From assembly GCA_016790575.1 (NCBI GenBank), contig JAEUOU010000021.1, positions 62,001 to 126,000 on the forward strand: a DNA stretch of 64,000 bases, written 5' to 3'. Within the stretch, counting starts at the first letter, position 1, and each line of letters starts with the position of its first letter. Shown piece after piece: positions 18,412 through 27,013 of this stretch. The notes below the pieces were generated by a model. That model was not told the DNA's origin, ran no database searches, and saw only the letters and a list, made by a program, of their open reading frames with translations. This stretch comes from Burkholderiaceae bacterium (GTDB taxonomy: Bacteria > Pseudomonadota > Gammaproteobacteria > Burkholderiales > Burkholderiaceae_C). A program made the translations under genes and the position numbers.

Positions 18412-20586
18412 ATGTCATATAGAAGAACATTGTGCGCCCTATTGGCTGCAGGATTAATGTTGTATTTGTATCCCGCGGCAGCCGAGGGCACGCTGTCAAC
18501 GAATCCAACAAAAAAAGTCAGCATTGAGGCGGAACAAAGGCTGTATCGTGGTACCGACCAGGTGTTGTCACCGGCTAAATCGGTCCCCCCATTCAGCGGG
18601 GCTCCTGCGTCTTTCAAGTTTGAAGATGCCCCCCTCATCGATGTAGTCCATATCGTATTGCGGGATGTTGCGAAGGTTGACTATGTCTTGCATCCGCCGA
18701 TTGTCGGAAGGGTGACCCTTGCAACCAATGCAGATGTAGCCCCAGATGACGCGGTGTTTCTGCTGGAGGCTGCTTTGCAGGCGAATGGACTGCAGTTGTT
18801 GCGAGACGCCAGGGGCACCTATCACATTGGGAGGCCTGAGGCGCTGCGCGCCATTGCACCGGTCGTCCGACAATTTGACGCCAAGTCTCCATTACCTCCG
18901 GGACAAGGCGCGATCCTTGTCCCACTTCGCTTTGTTGGCGCGTCGGAAATGGCCACAATTCTTCGATCTGTTGTTCCAGCCGAAAATCTCGTCCGTATCG
19001 ACACCGTGAGAAACCTGCTGGTGCTGGTCGGAAGCCGCACTCAGGCAGAGGGATGGCTGGACCTCATCGCAACTTTCGATGTCGACATGCTCAAGGGCAT
19101 GTCGATGGGGATCTTTCCTCTGAAGCATCTCTCCATCAAGGACGTCGAAGCCGCCCTCAAGCTTGTCAATGTGCCATTGGCCGTTCGCGGAGCCGGAGCC
19201 GGGCCGGAAACACCAGCAAATGCTGGTGCAGCGCGTGCAAGCGGGGGCATTTCTGAGGCCTTTCCCCTCCATGGGGCGTTGAGAATCATCCCGATGGAAA
19301 GCCTCAACAGTGTCCTTGTGGTAACTCCGCGAGCTGCCTACCTCGACGCTGCGCGCGAATGGCTTGAGAAGCTTGATCGACCCGGGCTGAATTCCGCATC
19401 GCCACAGCTATTCGTCTATCCCGTTCAAAATGGATCTGCGCGCCAACTGGCCGACCTGCTGGGGGCCTTGTTTGCCAGTGAATCCAAGCCATCAGGGGCG
19501 CCACCGACCAGCGCTGTCTCGCCCGGCCTGGCGCAAGCCACAAGTACGACGGGGGGCGCAGCGTCCGTCACACCGGCTTCACAGGTCCGCGGTAGCAACG
19601 CGGCCGGGTCGGCGTTGACGACGGTGAATCTGGGGCAAGGCGCCCGAGTGATCGCAGACGAAATCAACAACGCGGTACTGGTCTACACGACGGGCGTGGA
19701 GTACCAACGCATAGAGGCGACATTGAAACGACTCGACGTCCCGGCCGCCCAGGTATTGATAGAAGCAAGCATCATCGAAGTGACCCTCAATGATGATCTC
19801 AAGTACGGTTTGCAATGGATGTTCACCGACTACCGAAGCAATGGCAAGACGGGAACTTCCCTTTTGAGTAACGCGGTGAGTGGTGCTTTGGCATCGACAG
19901 GGGCCGGTTTCTCCTACACCTTGCGCAACTCGGCAGGGAACGTGAGGGCGATACTGAATGCTTTGGCCGAAAAGTCGCTGGTCAAGGTGATTTCAAGCCC
20001 GTCCCTGATGGTCCTGAATAACCACACCGCCAACATCACAGTCGGCAACCAGCAGCCGGTTCGCATTGGTGAATCTGTCACTGCCGGCGGCGTGATAACC
20101 AGCAACATCCAGTTCAAAGATACCGGGTTGGACCTCGCAGTCACCCCTTCTGTCAATGCGGGCGACATGGTCACCATGCAGATCAAGCAAGGAGTCACGG
20201 ACATTGGACAGGTTGACGTTGCAACGGGCCAGCGCAGCTTTCTCAAGCGACAGATCGAAAGCAAAGTTGCCGTTCGCTCGGGCGAAACCATCGTTTTGGG
20301 TGGTCTGATCAAGGACAACAGTACCAGCGGAGAAAGCGGTGTACCGCTGCTTCATGAAATTCCGGTGCTCGGCGCATTGTTCGGAACCAAGTCGAACAAT
20401 GCGAATCGTACCGAGCTGCTGGTAATCATTGCGCCCAAGGTCGTTCGTAGCGACCAGGACATCGGTGCACTCAGCGCCGAAATGAAAGCCCGCATGAAAG
20501 GGTTGCGTCTGGTTCCACAAGGAAACGAATCCGGCGCACCCGCGATTCCGGCTCAGGATCCCGGCGTCGGCGGAGGTTACCGCTGA
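18412..20586 (+). CDS. gspD: Type II secretion secretin GspD
   Basis: GspD forms the outer-membrane channel. The 724-residue precursor has a signal peptide (residues 1-27, ending AAA), an N0 domain near 60-130, KH-like N1-N3 domains to about 430, and the secretin domain with VPLLHEIPVLGALFG near 645, the family hallmark. I took the ATG at 18412, which begins the signal peptide; an in-frame TTG at 18388 is less likely. The N3 region has a long Gly/Ser/Ala-rich insert (about 360-410), usual for secretins. It ends the gsp series; no pilotin lipoprotein is obvious unless the next gene serves as one. Confidence 0.95.
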   Translation: MSYRRTLCALLAAGLMLYLYPAAAEGTLSTNPTKKVSIEAEQRLYRGTDQVLSPAKSVPPFSGAPASFKFEDAPLIDVVHIVLRDVAKVDYVLHPPIVGRVTLATNADVAPDDAVFLLEAALQANGLQLLRDARGTYHIGRPEALRAIAPVVRQFDAKSPLPPGQGAILVPLRFVGASEMATILRSVVPAENLVRIDTVRNLLVLVGSRTQAEGWLDLIATFDVDMLKGMSMGIFPLKHLSIKDVEAALKLVNVPLAVRGAGAGPETPANAGAARASGGISEAFPLHGALRIIPMESLNSVLVVTPRAAYLDAAREWLEKLDRPGLNSASPQLFVYPVQNGSARQLADLLGALFASESKPSGAPPTSAVSPGLAQATSTTGGAASVTPASQVRGSNAAGSALTTVNLGQGARVIADEINNAVLVYTTGVEYQRIEATLKRLDVPAAQVLIEASIIEVTLNDDLKYGLQWMFTDYRSNGKTGTSLLSNAVSGALASTGAGFSYTLRNSAGNVRAILNALAEKSLVKVISSPSLMVLNNHTANITVGNQQPVRIGESVTAGGVITSNIQFKDTGLDLAVTPSVNAGDMVTMQIKQGVTDIGQVDVATGQRSFLKRQIESKVAVRSGETIVLGGLIKDNSTSGESGVPLLHEIPVLGALFGTKSNNANRTELLVIIAPKVVRSDQDIGALSAEMKARMKGLRLVPQGNESGAPAIPAQDPGVGGGYR

Positions 20587-20650
20587 AAGCCTAGGGAGAC
20601 GGCCAGATTTTCCTGTCCCTGATCTAAATACTTCCATCGCATCAACTGAT

Positions 20651-21100
20651 ATGAGCAGCGTTACGACTTTGACAACCGCTAGTGAAGTGCCACGACGCCG
20701 ATTGAAACGCATCGGCATGGCAAGCTTGGTTGCGCTGACCCTTCTTGCGGGCTGTGCAAGTTTCACTCCAAAGCCCGAGGCACTCGTACTGGAGCGGGCG
20801 CAAGCCCGATGGGCCTTGATGCTGGAGGGCGACGTGAAGGGAGCCTACGAATATCTGGCACCTTCCGTGCGCAAGCTGCTGACTGCTGACAAATATGTAA
20901 CGCGCTTTGGCGCGGCAGCGACCCTGGACAAAGCGGCAGTCGTTGGTTCGAGCTGTGACAGCGAAGTCCGATGCGCTGCTCGCATCCGCGTCGAGCGTCC
21001 CCCCATCCTGGGCGGTCGCAAGGGCGACAAGATCAGTACCCACTTTGACGAAACCTGGGTCAAGGAAGACGGACAGTGGTGGCTGTTCATCCGCCTGTGA
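20651..21100 (+). CDS. Small outer-membrane-type lipoprotein
   Basis: A 149-residue lipoprotein: a basic N-terminus, then a lipobox LLAGC with the lipidated Cys at residue 35. Ala at +2 argues for the outer membrane. The mature part (LERAQARWALMLEGDVKGAY, then SPSVRKLL-like helices and a strand ending DGQWWLFIRL) resembles NTF2-like or DUF4440-type folds, with two further cysteines (CDSEVRC) that may pair. I do not recognise a named family. It begins 64 bases after gspD and could be a secretin pilotin or accessory factor, but this is guesswork from position. Confidence 0.75.
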   Translation: MSSVTTLTTASEVPRRRLKRIGMASLVALTLLAGCASFTPKPEALVLERAQARWALMLEGDVKGAYEYLAPSVRKLLTADKYVTRFGAAATLDKAAVVGSSCDSEVRCAARIRVERPPILGGRKGDKISTHFDETWVKEDGQWWLFIRL

Positions 21101-21295
21101 CGCTGCCCGCGCAACAAAAACGGATCAATGGGAGAGGAGGGTGAAGCCAAGCAGCCATCAATCTGTTGCAAATACTCAACAACCGGGCGACGGGCCGTCT
21201 TGCGAACGCCCTCCCCGAACTTCCTTGTGCTACCATAAATAGGCGTTCTGACCATTCTTGGTTGCGCTTACTAACTTTTCAACTGGAGTCTTTGT

Positions 21296-22882
21296 ATGAG
21301 AAAAAATATTCTCGCTTTGAGCATCGCTACCATGATCGGTGGGCTCGGTTTGGCTAGCGGTGCCAACGCTGGTTCGTTCCCGGGCGTGTTGGTCGGTACG
21401 ACCGCGACCGTGCTGGAATTCAACGGCCGCGACGTCGGTCACCAGCTGATCGTGCCTTACTTCACGACCCAGAACGGTCAAGCAACGCTGATCAGCATCG
21501 TCAACCACGATCAAACCAACGGCAAAGCTGTCAAGGTGCGTTTCCGTGGTGCCGCCAACTCGGACGACATTTTTGACTTCACGCTGTTCCTGTCAAAGGG
21601 TGACCATTGGTCCGCCGCTGTCAGCCAAGGTTCTGATGGTCGCTCGGTTCTGAAGACCTCGGACAAGTCCTGCACGCTGCCCGCTTCCGTGGCCACCAAT
21701 GCTGACGGTACCGCCTTCGTGACGGACCGTCTGCCGGCTTCCGCGTCCGCCGCCGACAAGGCGAAGGGTACCCGTGAAGGTTATGTTGAAATCTTCAACA
21801 TGGCTGACGTTCCTGACAATGGACACACCGCTCCCCAGCCTGACCTTGCCAAGGCCATCACGCACGTGGCCGGTGTTGCTCCTTGTACGGCTGCCACCTT
21901 CTCCGGTCTGGCAACCTACGCCAACATCGACAGCACGGCTGAACTGGAAGCCCGTGGCTTCCGCGCCCCGACCACGGGTCTGAGCGGTGGCTGGACGATC
22001 ATCGATGTGCCGAACAGCACCACGTTCTCCGGCAACGCCACCGCCATTGAGGCGCGTGTGGCTGCTGGTGGCGCTGCTGCCCCTGCTCGTATGGTGGTGT
22101 TCTCGCAGACTGGCAACGCCGTTGGCCAAGCATTGGCCGATTCGACGACCGCCGATCCGCTGCTGCGCGGCGCCGCTCCGAAAGTTGCACCGGCACAGTA
22201 TGACCTGCCCGACCTGTCCACGCCGTACGTCGGCGCTGCAGCGTTTGCGCCTGTTGCTGGCGACACGATTCCCCTGGGCAATGCCTCGCGTCTGACGGCT
22301 GCTCTGGCTGTCCCGAACACGCAAAACGAGTTCGTGACCTCCACCGACATCGCTGCCAAGACGGACTGGGTGTTCTCCATGCCTACCCGTCGCTACAACG
22401 TGGCCCTTGACTACAGCGCAAGTCCTGCTGCTCGCGTGTTCTCGGACTTCACCACTGCCGCTGCTCCGAACAACATCAACTTCTTCACCGCAGCGAACAC
22501 GTCTGTCGCCAGCGGTCAGATCTGCGTAACCGGCATCACGCCGAAGCAGTATGACCGTGAAGAGAACTCTCCGACGGTTTCCAACGACTTCGTGGTGTCG
22601 CCCGGTACGCCTGGCCAGCCGCTGAGCTTCTGCGGCGAAGTGTCGGTTCTGAGCTTCAACGATGCCGGCGGCAATTCGTCTCTGAGCAGCTCGGTGGCCC
22701 GCAAGGACATCGACTTCGGCACCATCCGTAACGGCTGGGCTACGCTGGCTCACCCCGGTCTCGCAGGTACGACTGGACTGCCGGTTCTGGGTGCTTCTTT
22801 CGTGAAGGCTTCCAACGCCGCCGCTAAGCCCGGTGTTGCCGCTAACTACGGCCTGACCTTCCCGCACAAGGTTGTCCGCTGA
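21296..22882 (+). CDS. Exported protein, candidate abundant surface protein and type II substrate
   Basis: A 528-residue protein with a clear Sec signal peptide (cleavage after ANA at residue 25). The mature chain is rich in Ala, Thr, Ser, Asn and Val with few charged or aromatic residues and four widely spaced cysteines that could form two disulfides. No catalytic motif is seen. Codon choice is strongly biased (AAC, GAC, CTG, GGT), as in highly expressed genes, and the gene is followed by a strong terminator. Composition and context (secretion operon upstream, foldase downstream) fit a surface-layer or similar coat protein. I do not recognise the family. Confidence 0.75.
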   Translation: MRKNILALSIATMIGGLGLASGANAGSFPGVLVGTTATVLEFNGRDVGHQLIVPYFTTQNGQATLISIVNHDQTNGKAVKVRFRGAANSDDIFDFTLFLSKGDHWSAAVSQGSDGRSVLKTSDKSCTLPASVATNADGTAFVTDRLPASASAADKAKGTREGYVEIFNMADVPDNGHTAPQPDLAKAITHVAGVAPCTAATFSGLATYANIDSTAELEARGFRAPTTGLSGGWTIIDVPNSTTFSGNATAIEARVAAGGAAAPARMVVFSQTGNAVGQALADSTTADPLLRGAAPKVAPAQYDLPDLSTPYVGAAAFAPVAGDTIPLGNASRLTAALAVPNTQNEFVTSTDIAAKTDWVFSMPTRRYNVALDYSASPAARVFSDFTTAAAPNNINFFTAANTSVASGQICVTGITPKQYDREENSPTVSNDFVVSPGTPGQPLSFCGEVSVLSFNDAGGNSSLSSSVARKDIDFGTIRNGWATLAHPGLAGTTGLPVLGASFVKASNAAAKPGVAANYGLTFPHKVVR

Positions 22883-22910
22883 TCGTCGATCAGAGGTTCG
22901 CCTGACATAG

Positions 22911-22939
22911 AAAAGGGCGGGAGTGATCCCGCCCTTTTT
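22911..22939 (+). terminator. Rho-independent terminator after the surface-protein gene
   Basis: The sequence shows a near-perfect hairpin with arms GGGCGGGA and TCCCGCCC around a four-base loop, with an A-run before it and a T-run after it, so it could work in both directions. It lies about 30 bases after the 528-residue protein's stop and just upstream of the parvulin gene. Confidence 0.92.
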
Positions 22940-22965
22940 CATTCCTTCCGTCAAACGTTCCGGTT

Positions 22966-23895
22966 ATGTTCTTTCTACGCTTTCCGATTCGTTCCAATTT
23001 CGCCCCGTTTCTTTTTCTCCTCGTTTTCTGGTGCACTTATTCGGCGTCCGCGCAGGCTCGGACGGGGATCCTGGCCGAAAGCCCTCAAGGTGTCAGCATC
23101 GATCTCTCCGATGTGGAGGCCGACGCACGGCGCCTGCCCGATGTCACGCGCCGCGCCGCGTTGTCGCGGGAACCCAACGTCAAAGAGCAGGCAACCGCCC
23201 TGCTGGTGCGGCGCGTCATGGCCGCTCAGGCCAAAGCGCAGCAATTCGACAAAGATCCGGTTCTGGCCGCAGAGGTGCAGATTGCGGTGGACCGCGTGCT
23301 GGCCGATGCTGTTCTCAAAGACATCGACCGGAAGTCCCGACCATCGGACACCGAGCTCCTGCGCTATGCAAGAACTCTGTATGACGCCGAACCTGAGCGC
23401 TTCAATGTCCCCGCACAAACCCGTGCCCGGCACATCCTGATTCCCCGCTCTTTGCCGGACGCTGGTGCCAAAGCGGAAGACATTCGCAAACAGCTGCTGA
23501 ATGGTGGGAATTTTGAGCAACTGGCCCAACAGCACTCCACCGACTATGGCAGCGCTGCAAAAGGAGGCGATCTCGGCTTTTTCTCCAAGGGCGCGATGGT
23601 GCCTGAGTTTGAGGCAGCTGTGGATGCGCTGAAGATGCCGGGGGACTTGAGCCCGGTGGTTTCCACCCAGTTCGGCCTCCACATCATCCGCCTTGAAGCC
23701 CGCCGAGCCGCCCAGAAAAGACCGTTTGACGAGCTTCGTGACACCCTGGTGAACCAGGCGGCCAACAGTCTGGCCAACGAGGCGCGCCAGAAGGCGATCG
23801 AGGCCATTCGCGCCGACATCAAATACCACGATGCGGTCATCAAGGAGTTCGCCCAGCGGCAAGGGCAAACACCAGGCCCGGCAAATAGTCGATGA
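22966..23895 (+). CDS. Periplasmic parvulin-type peptidyl-prolyl isomerase
   Basis: A 309-residue PpiC/SurA-like foldase. A hydrophobic signal sequence covers about residues 8-30 (cleavage near SAQA). An N-terminal helical chaperone region follows. The parvulin domain occupies about 150-245 (RARHILIP, then GGDLGFFSKGAMVPEFE, and STQFGLHIIRLE), with the conserved histidines and aromatic residues. It should act in the periplasm on exported proteins. Being separated from the surface protein only by a terminator, it may be that protein's dedicated foldase (inference). Confidence 0.9.
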   Translation: MFFLRFPIRSNFAPFLFLLVFWCTYSASAQARTGILAESPQGVSIDLSDVEADARRLPDVTRRAALSREPNVKEQATALLVRRVMAAQAKAQQFDKDPVLAAEVQIAVDRVLADAVLKDIDRKSRPSDTELLRYARTLYDAEPERFNVPAQTRARHILIPRSLPDAGAKAEDIRKQLLNGGNFEQLAQQHSTDYGSAAKGGDLGFFSKGAMVPEFEAAVDALKMPGDLSPVVSTQFGLHIIRLEARRAAQKRPFDELRDTLVNQAANSLANEARQKAIEAIRADIKYHDAVIKEFAQRQGQTPGPANSR

Positions 23896-23982
23896 GGATT
23901 GGCATTTCGACCTCGCGACCGGTCCCGGCGCCCATGGCCCCAACGCCATATTGGGGCCGTTGAGAGCACCCGTTCGCCGACT

Positions 23983-24804
23983 ATGAGCCGCATTCACCCC
24001 GAGACTCGGGGCTCCGGAGCCCTGTCAACGATCATTCAGCACCGTTGGATGCTCCGGAGTTTCATCTCCCGGGAAATTACCAACCGATACGCGGGCTCGG
24101 TTGGCGGAGTTGTTTGGGCCTTGGTCCATCCGCTCGCCATGCTGGCGATCTTCTCCGTCTTGTTTCAGACCATCTTCAAGGTCCGATTCCCGGAACTGGA
24201 GCGCTTTCCCTTTGTGGCATTCATGGCCATGGCCATGTGGCCATGGCTCGCGTTCTCTGAAGGTCTGAGCCGCGGAACCCAAGCCATTGTGGCCAATTCA
24301 CCGCTGATCAAGAAGGTTGCATTTCCGCACGAGTTGGTCGTATATGCCGCTGTCGGTGCCGCGTTCGCGGTTCAGATGGCGGGGTATGCGTTCGTGTTGA
24401 TCATGCTTGCTGTGCTGGGCTACGCCGTGCATCCGCTGGGGCTGGTCTGGTTAGGGGTATTCCTGCTGATACAGCTTGTCATGACAACGGGCCTGGCACT
24501 GGCCTTCGCGGCGGTTCAGGCCTTCATCCGGGATTTCGAGCAATTTCTCTCACAGGCGCTCTCGGTCCTGTTCTATCTCACCCCCATCCTGTATCCGATC
24601 TCGATGGTTCCTTCGCCGTTCCGTGAGGTCATGGACTTCAATCCACTGGTCCATGTCATCGAACCGATGCGCCAGGCACTCCTGTTTGGAACCACGCCTT
24701 CCTGGCTGAATCTGGCAGGGATGATCGTGTTCGCGGCATTGACCTTCTGGACCGGACGAAAGCTGTTCAACAGGCTATCGCCCCATTTTGAGGATGTGAC
24801 GTGA
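23983..24804 (+). CDS. wzm: Polysaccharide ABC exporter permease (Wzm-like)
   Basis: A 273-residue ABC-2 type permease with six predicted membrane helices; the first cytoplasmic helix (LRSFISREITNRYAGSVGGV) and the LTPILYPISMVP segment are typical of O-antigen or capsule exporters. It forms the membrane channel that flips an undecaprenyl-linked polysaccharide to the periplasm with the ATPase encoded next. I chose ATG 23983; an in-frame start at 23899 overlaps nothing and adds 28 basic residues unlike the family. The stop overlaps the ATPase GTG start by four bases. Confidence 0.93.
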   Translation: MSRIHPETRGSGALSTIIQHRWMLRSFISREITNRYAGSVGGVVWALVHPLAMLAIFSVLFQTIFKVRFPELERFPFVAFMAMAMWPWLAFSEGLSRGTQAIVANSPLIKKVAFPHELVVYAAVGAAFAVQMAGYAFVLIMLAVLGYAVHPLGLVWLGVFLLIQLVMTTGLALAFAAVQAFIRDFEQFLSQALSVLFYLTPILYPISMVPSPFREVMDFNPLVHVIEPMRQALLFGTTPSWLNLAGMIVFAALTFWTGRKLFNRLSPHFEDVT

Positions 24805-26099
24805 GCCCAACCGAAGCCGTGCGCCGCGTTGAAGACTTGCCTGATTCACCTACGGAACTGCGTGACCAGGGTGATCCGCATTGCCTGATTGCCCTGCGCG
24901 GCATCGCCAAGGCGTATCCCTTGGTCGATACCGCCAGCCGCAAGGTCGGGGCGCTGGTCTCGCTGCTGTTCCAGCGCAAACCCTCCGCTCAGTACGTGGC
25001 GCTACAGGACGTCGAACTGGCCGTTTATCGGGGTCAGTCCTTGGGCCTCGTCGGGGTCAACGGCGCAGGAAAGTCCACTTTGCTGAAAATCATGGCGGGT
25101 GTCATCAAACCGTCTGCGGGTGAGATGGTGCGCAAGGGACGTGTCGGTGCCTTGCTGGAACTCGGTGCCGGATTTCACCCAGAGTACACCGGTCTGGAGA
25201 ATGTGCATCTGGCCTGCTCGCTCATGGGTTTCAGTCCCGATCAGACACGCGAGCGACTTGACGAAATACTGGCATTCGCGGATATCGGTGACCATATTTA
25301 TCAGCCTATCAAGCACTATTCGTCCGGAATGGTGGTCCGTCTGGGTTTCGCCGTGGCCACCACCTTGTCGCCGGATCTGTTGATCACCGATGAAGTGCTT
25401 GCGGTAGGTGACGAGTCTTTTCAGAAGAAATGCAGCCGCTGGATGGAACGCTACCTCAGCAACGGCGGTACCCTGATCCTGTGTTCGCACAGCATGTATC
25501 ACATACAAAAACTGTGCACCCATGCGGCCTGGCTGCATGAAGGCGTGATTCGTGAATACGGCGCAGCAGGAGACGTCAGCCGCAACTACCTCGCATGGCA
25601 CGAAGCGAAAAGCGCCGCCGAAGGCGCGAAGATGACCGACGTCACTCCCCGGGCCGGAAACGGCGCGGTCTATCACATTCAGGAAGTCTGGCTGAACGGA
25701 CACGACACAGACCGGATTGCCCTGAACGCCGGTGGCGAATTGATCATCACCGGCACCGCGTATTCGCCCGATGGCCGTGACCCGGTAATCGCAACCAGCA
25801 TCGTCAAACCCGATGGCGCACCAGTCTTCGGAACGTTTTCCGACATCGCCGGCTACCGTACCCACCCGGTGGCAAACGGACTGTCGGGCTTCGAGATCCG
25901 ATACCCGAGCCTGCCCCTGTTGCCCGGAAGTTACCGGGTGCGTCTGCACGCCATGGACCCCGAAGGACTGCGTCTGTTTGACCATGTCGAGCGAACGCTT
26001 GACATCACAGGCACCGGCCGGCACATGGGCGTCTGCCTGCTTGACCATGAATGGCGCAAACCGACCCTGAACTCCGGCGGCAGACCGACGCTCTCATGA
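24801..26099 (+). CDS. wzt: Polysaccharide ABC exporter ATPase with C-terminal substrate domain (Wzt-like)
   Basis: A 432-residue protein. The nucleotide-binding domain (about residues 25-265) has Walker A GVNGAGKST, signature YSSGM and Walker B LLITDEVLAVGDE. The additional C-terminal beta-sandwich (about 290-425) matches the Wzt C-domain, which in E. coli O8/O9a-type systems reads the modified non-reducing end of the finished O-antigen. GTG start at 24801 gives the four-base overlap with wzm. The presence of this domain predicts a capped glycan and makes the methyltransferase-containing protein at 1951 a candidate capping enzyme. Confidence 0.94.
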   Translation: MSPTEAVRRVEDLPDSPTELRDQGDPHCLIALRGIAKAYPLVDTASRKVGALVSLLFQRKPSAQYVALQDVELAVYRGQSLGLVGVNGAGKSTLLKIMAGVIKPSAGEMVRKGRVGALLELGAGFHPEYTGLENVHLACSLMGFSPDQTRERLDEILAFADIGDHIYQPIKHYSSGMVVRLGFAVATTLSPDLLITDEVLAVGDESFQKKCSRWMERYLSNGGTLILCSHSMYHIQKLCTHAAWLHEGVIREYGAAGDVSRNYLAWHEAKSAAEGAKMTDVTPRAGNGAVYHIQEVWLNGHDTDRIALNAGGELIITGTAYSPDGRDPVIATSIVKPDGAPVFGTFSDIAGYRTHPVANGLSGFEIRYPSLPLLPGSYRVRLHAMDPEGLRLFDHVERTLDITGTGRHMGVCLLDHEWRKPTLNSGGRPTLS

Positions 26100-27013
26100 C
26101 AAGGTCGGGAAAGTTTCGCCGCATGCTGCGCGAAGCCGTAGAACTCTTTCTTGTTCCGGGCATGGCCGCCTTTTTACCCTGGGGCCTTACGTTTCGCCTG
26201 TTTCGCTGGTTGAGCAAATATCCGTTTTTGTATGACGCAGACTGTCGCCTGGCTCTCGCGCACGCGTCGAAATGCATCCCGGTTGCCGATCCACAAGCCT
26301 GGCTCTTCGAGCGACGATTGACCACTCTGGTGGACCATGCCGACTGTTACCTGAGCCTCTCTCGCTCTGACGCCTGGATCCGCAAACACCTGCAAGTCGA
26401 TGGCGAGTGGGCCGGGCCGGGACAGGCCGCATTGCTGTTGACCTTCCATTGGAGTGCCGGCATGTGGGGGTTGCGCCATGCCCGATCGGTCGGACTTTCG
26501 CCGCACATGCTTCTGGCCAAGGGGCCTCATGTCCCATCCCCCGCGGGGCTGTACGCCCGCTTGCGAACCTACGCGGTGGCCCGAGCAACCGGAAACGCGG
26601 CGTTTCCAGTCCCCGTTCGCAACGCTGCAGAACCCGAGAGAACTCCCTTCGACTTTCCCCGGATGGAGCGGCTCTACCAGGACAAGCACCAGTTGCTGGC
26701 GGTGATCGATGTTCCGCCGGACCAGGTCGGGGAAAGTGTCGCCGTCCGTGTGATCGGCCATCGCGCCCACGCGCCCATCCGGCTGCTCCGGGACGCCCGA
26801 CAAAGGCAGATACCGATTGTGGTTTACCGGACCGGACTCGATTTGCGAACCGGCCGTCGTCGGCTGGTAATACGTAATATCCCGCCAATGCCCAACGAAC
26901 AAGAACTGGCCGATGCGGTATTCCGCGAATTGAACGAAGCATTGGCCGAGTCCACGGCCGCCTGGCACTTCTGGGCGATTGCACCGCGCTTCTTCGCGAG
27001 AGGGTCACTGTGA
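26096..27013 (+). CDS. LpxL/HtrB-like acyltransferase family protein, atypical active site
   Basis: A 305-residue protein of the lysophospholipid/lipid A acyltransferase type. The N-terminal amphipathic region, the LLLTFHWSAGMWGLRHAR segment near residue 110 and the middle LLAVIDVPPDQ recall LpxL-like enzymes. In those enzymes the catalytic box is His-x4-acid (as in HFGNWE); here the acid position is not an Asp or Glu, so catalysis is uncertain. ATG 26096 overlaps the wzt stop (ATGA); an earlier in-frame ATG at 26051 lies within wzt. Context suggests acylation or handling of an exported glycolipid. Confidence 0.7.
   Translation: MTRSGKFRRMLREAVELFLVPGMAAFLPWGLTFRLFRWLSKYPFLYDADCRLALAHASKCIPVADPQAWLFERRLTTLVDHADCYLSLSRSDAWIRKHLQVDGEWAGPGQAALLLTFHWSAGMWGLRHARSVGLSPHMLLAKGPHVPSPAGLYARLRTYAVARATGNAAFPVPVRNAAEPERTPFDFPRMERLYQDKHQLLAVIDVPPDQVGESVAVRVIGHRAHAPIRLLRDARQRQIPIVVYRTGLDLRTGRRRLVIRNIPPMPNEQELADAVFRELNEALAESTAAWHFWAIAPRFFARGSL

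Noticed and set aside
21593-22954. A 453-codon minus-strand open frame opposite the exported 528-residue protein.
   Set aside because: Arg/Gly/His-rich composition typical of antisense frames; the plus strand has a signal peptide, biased codons and its own terminator.
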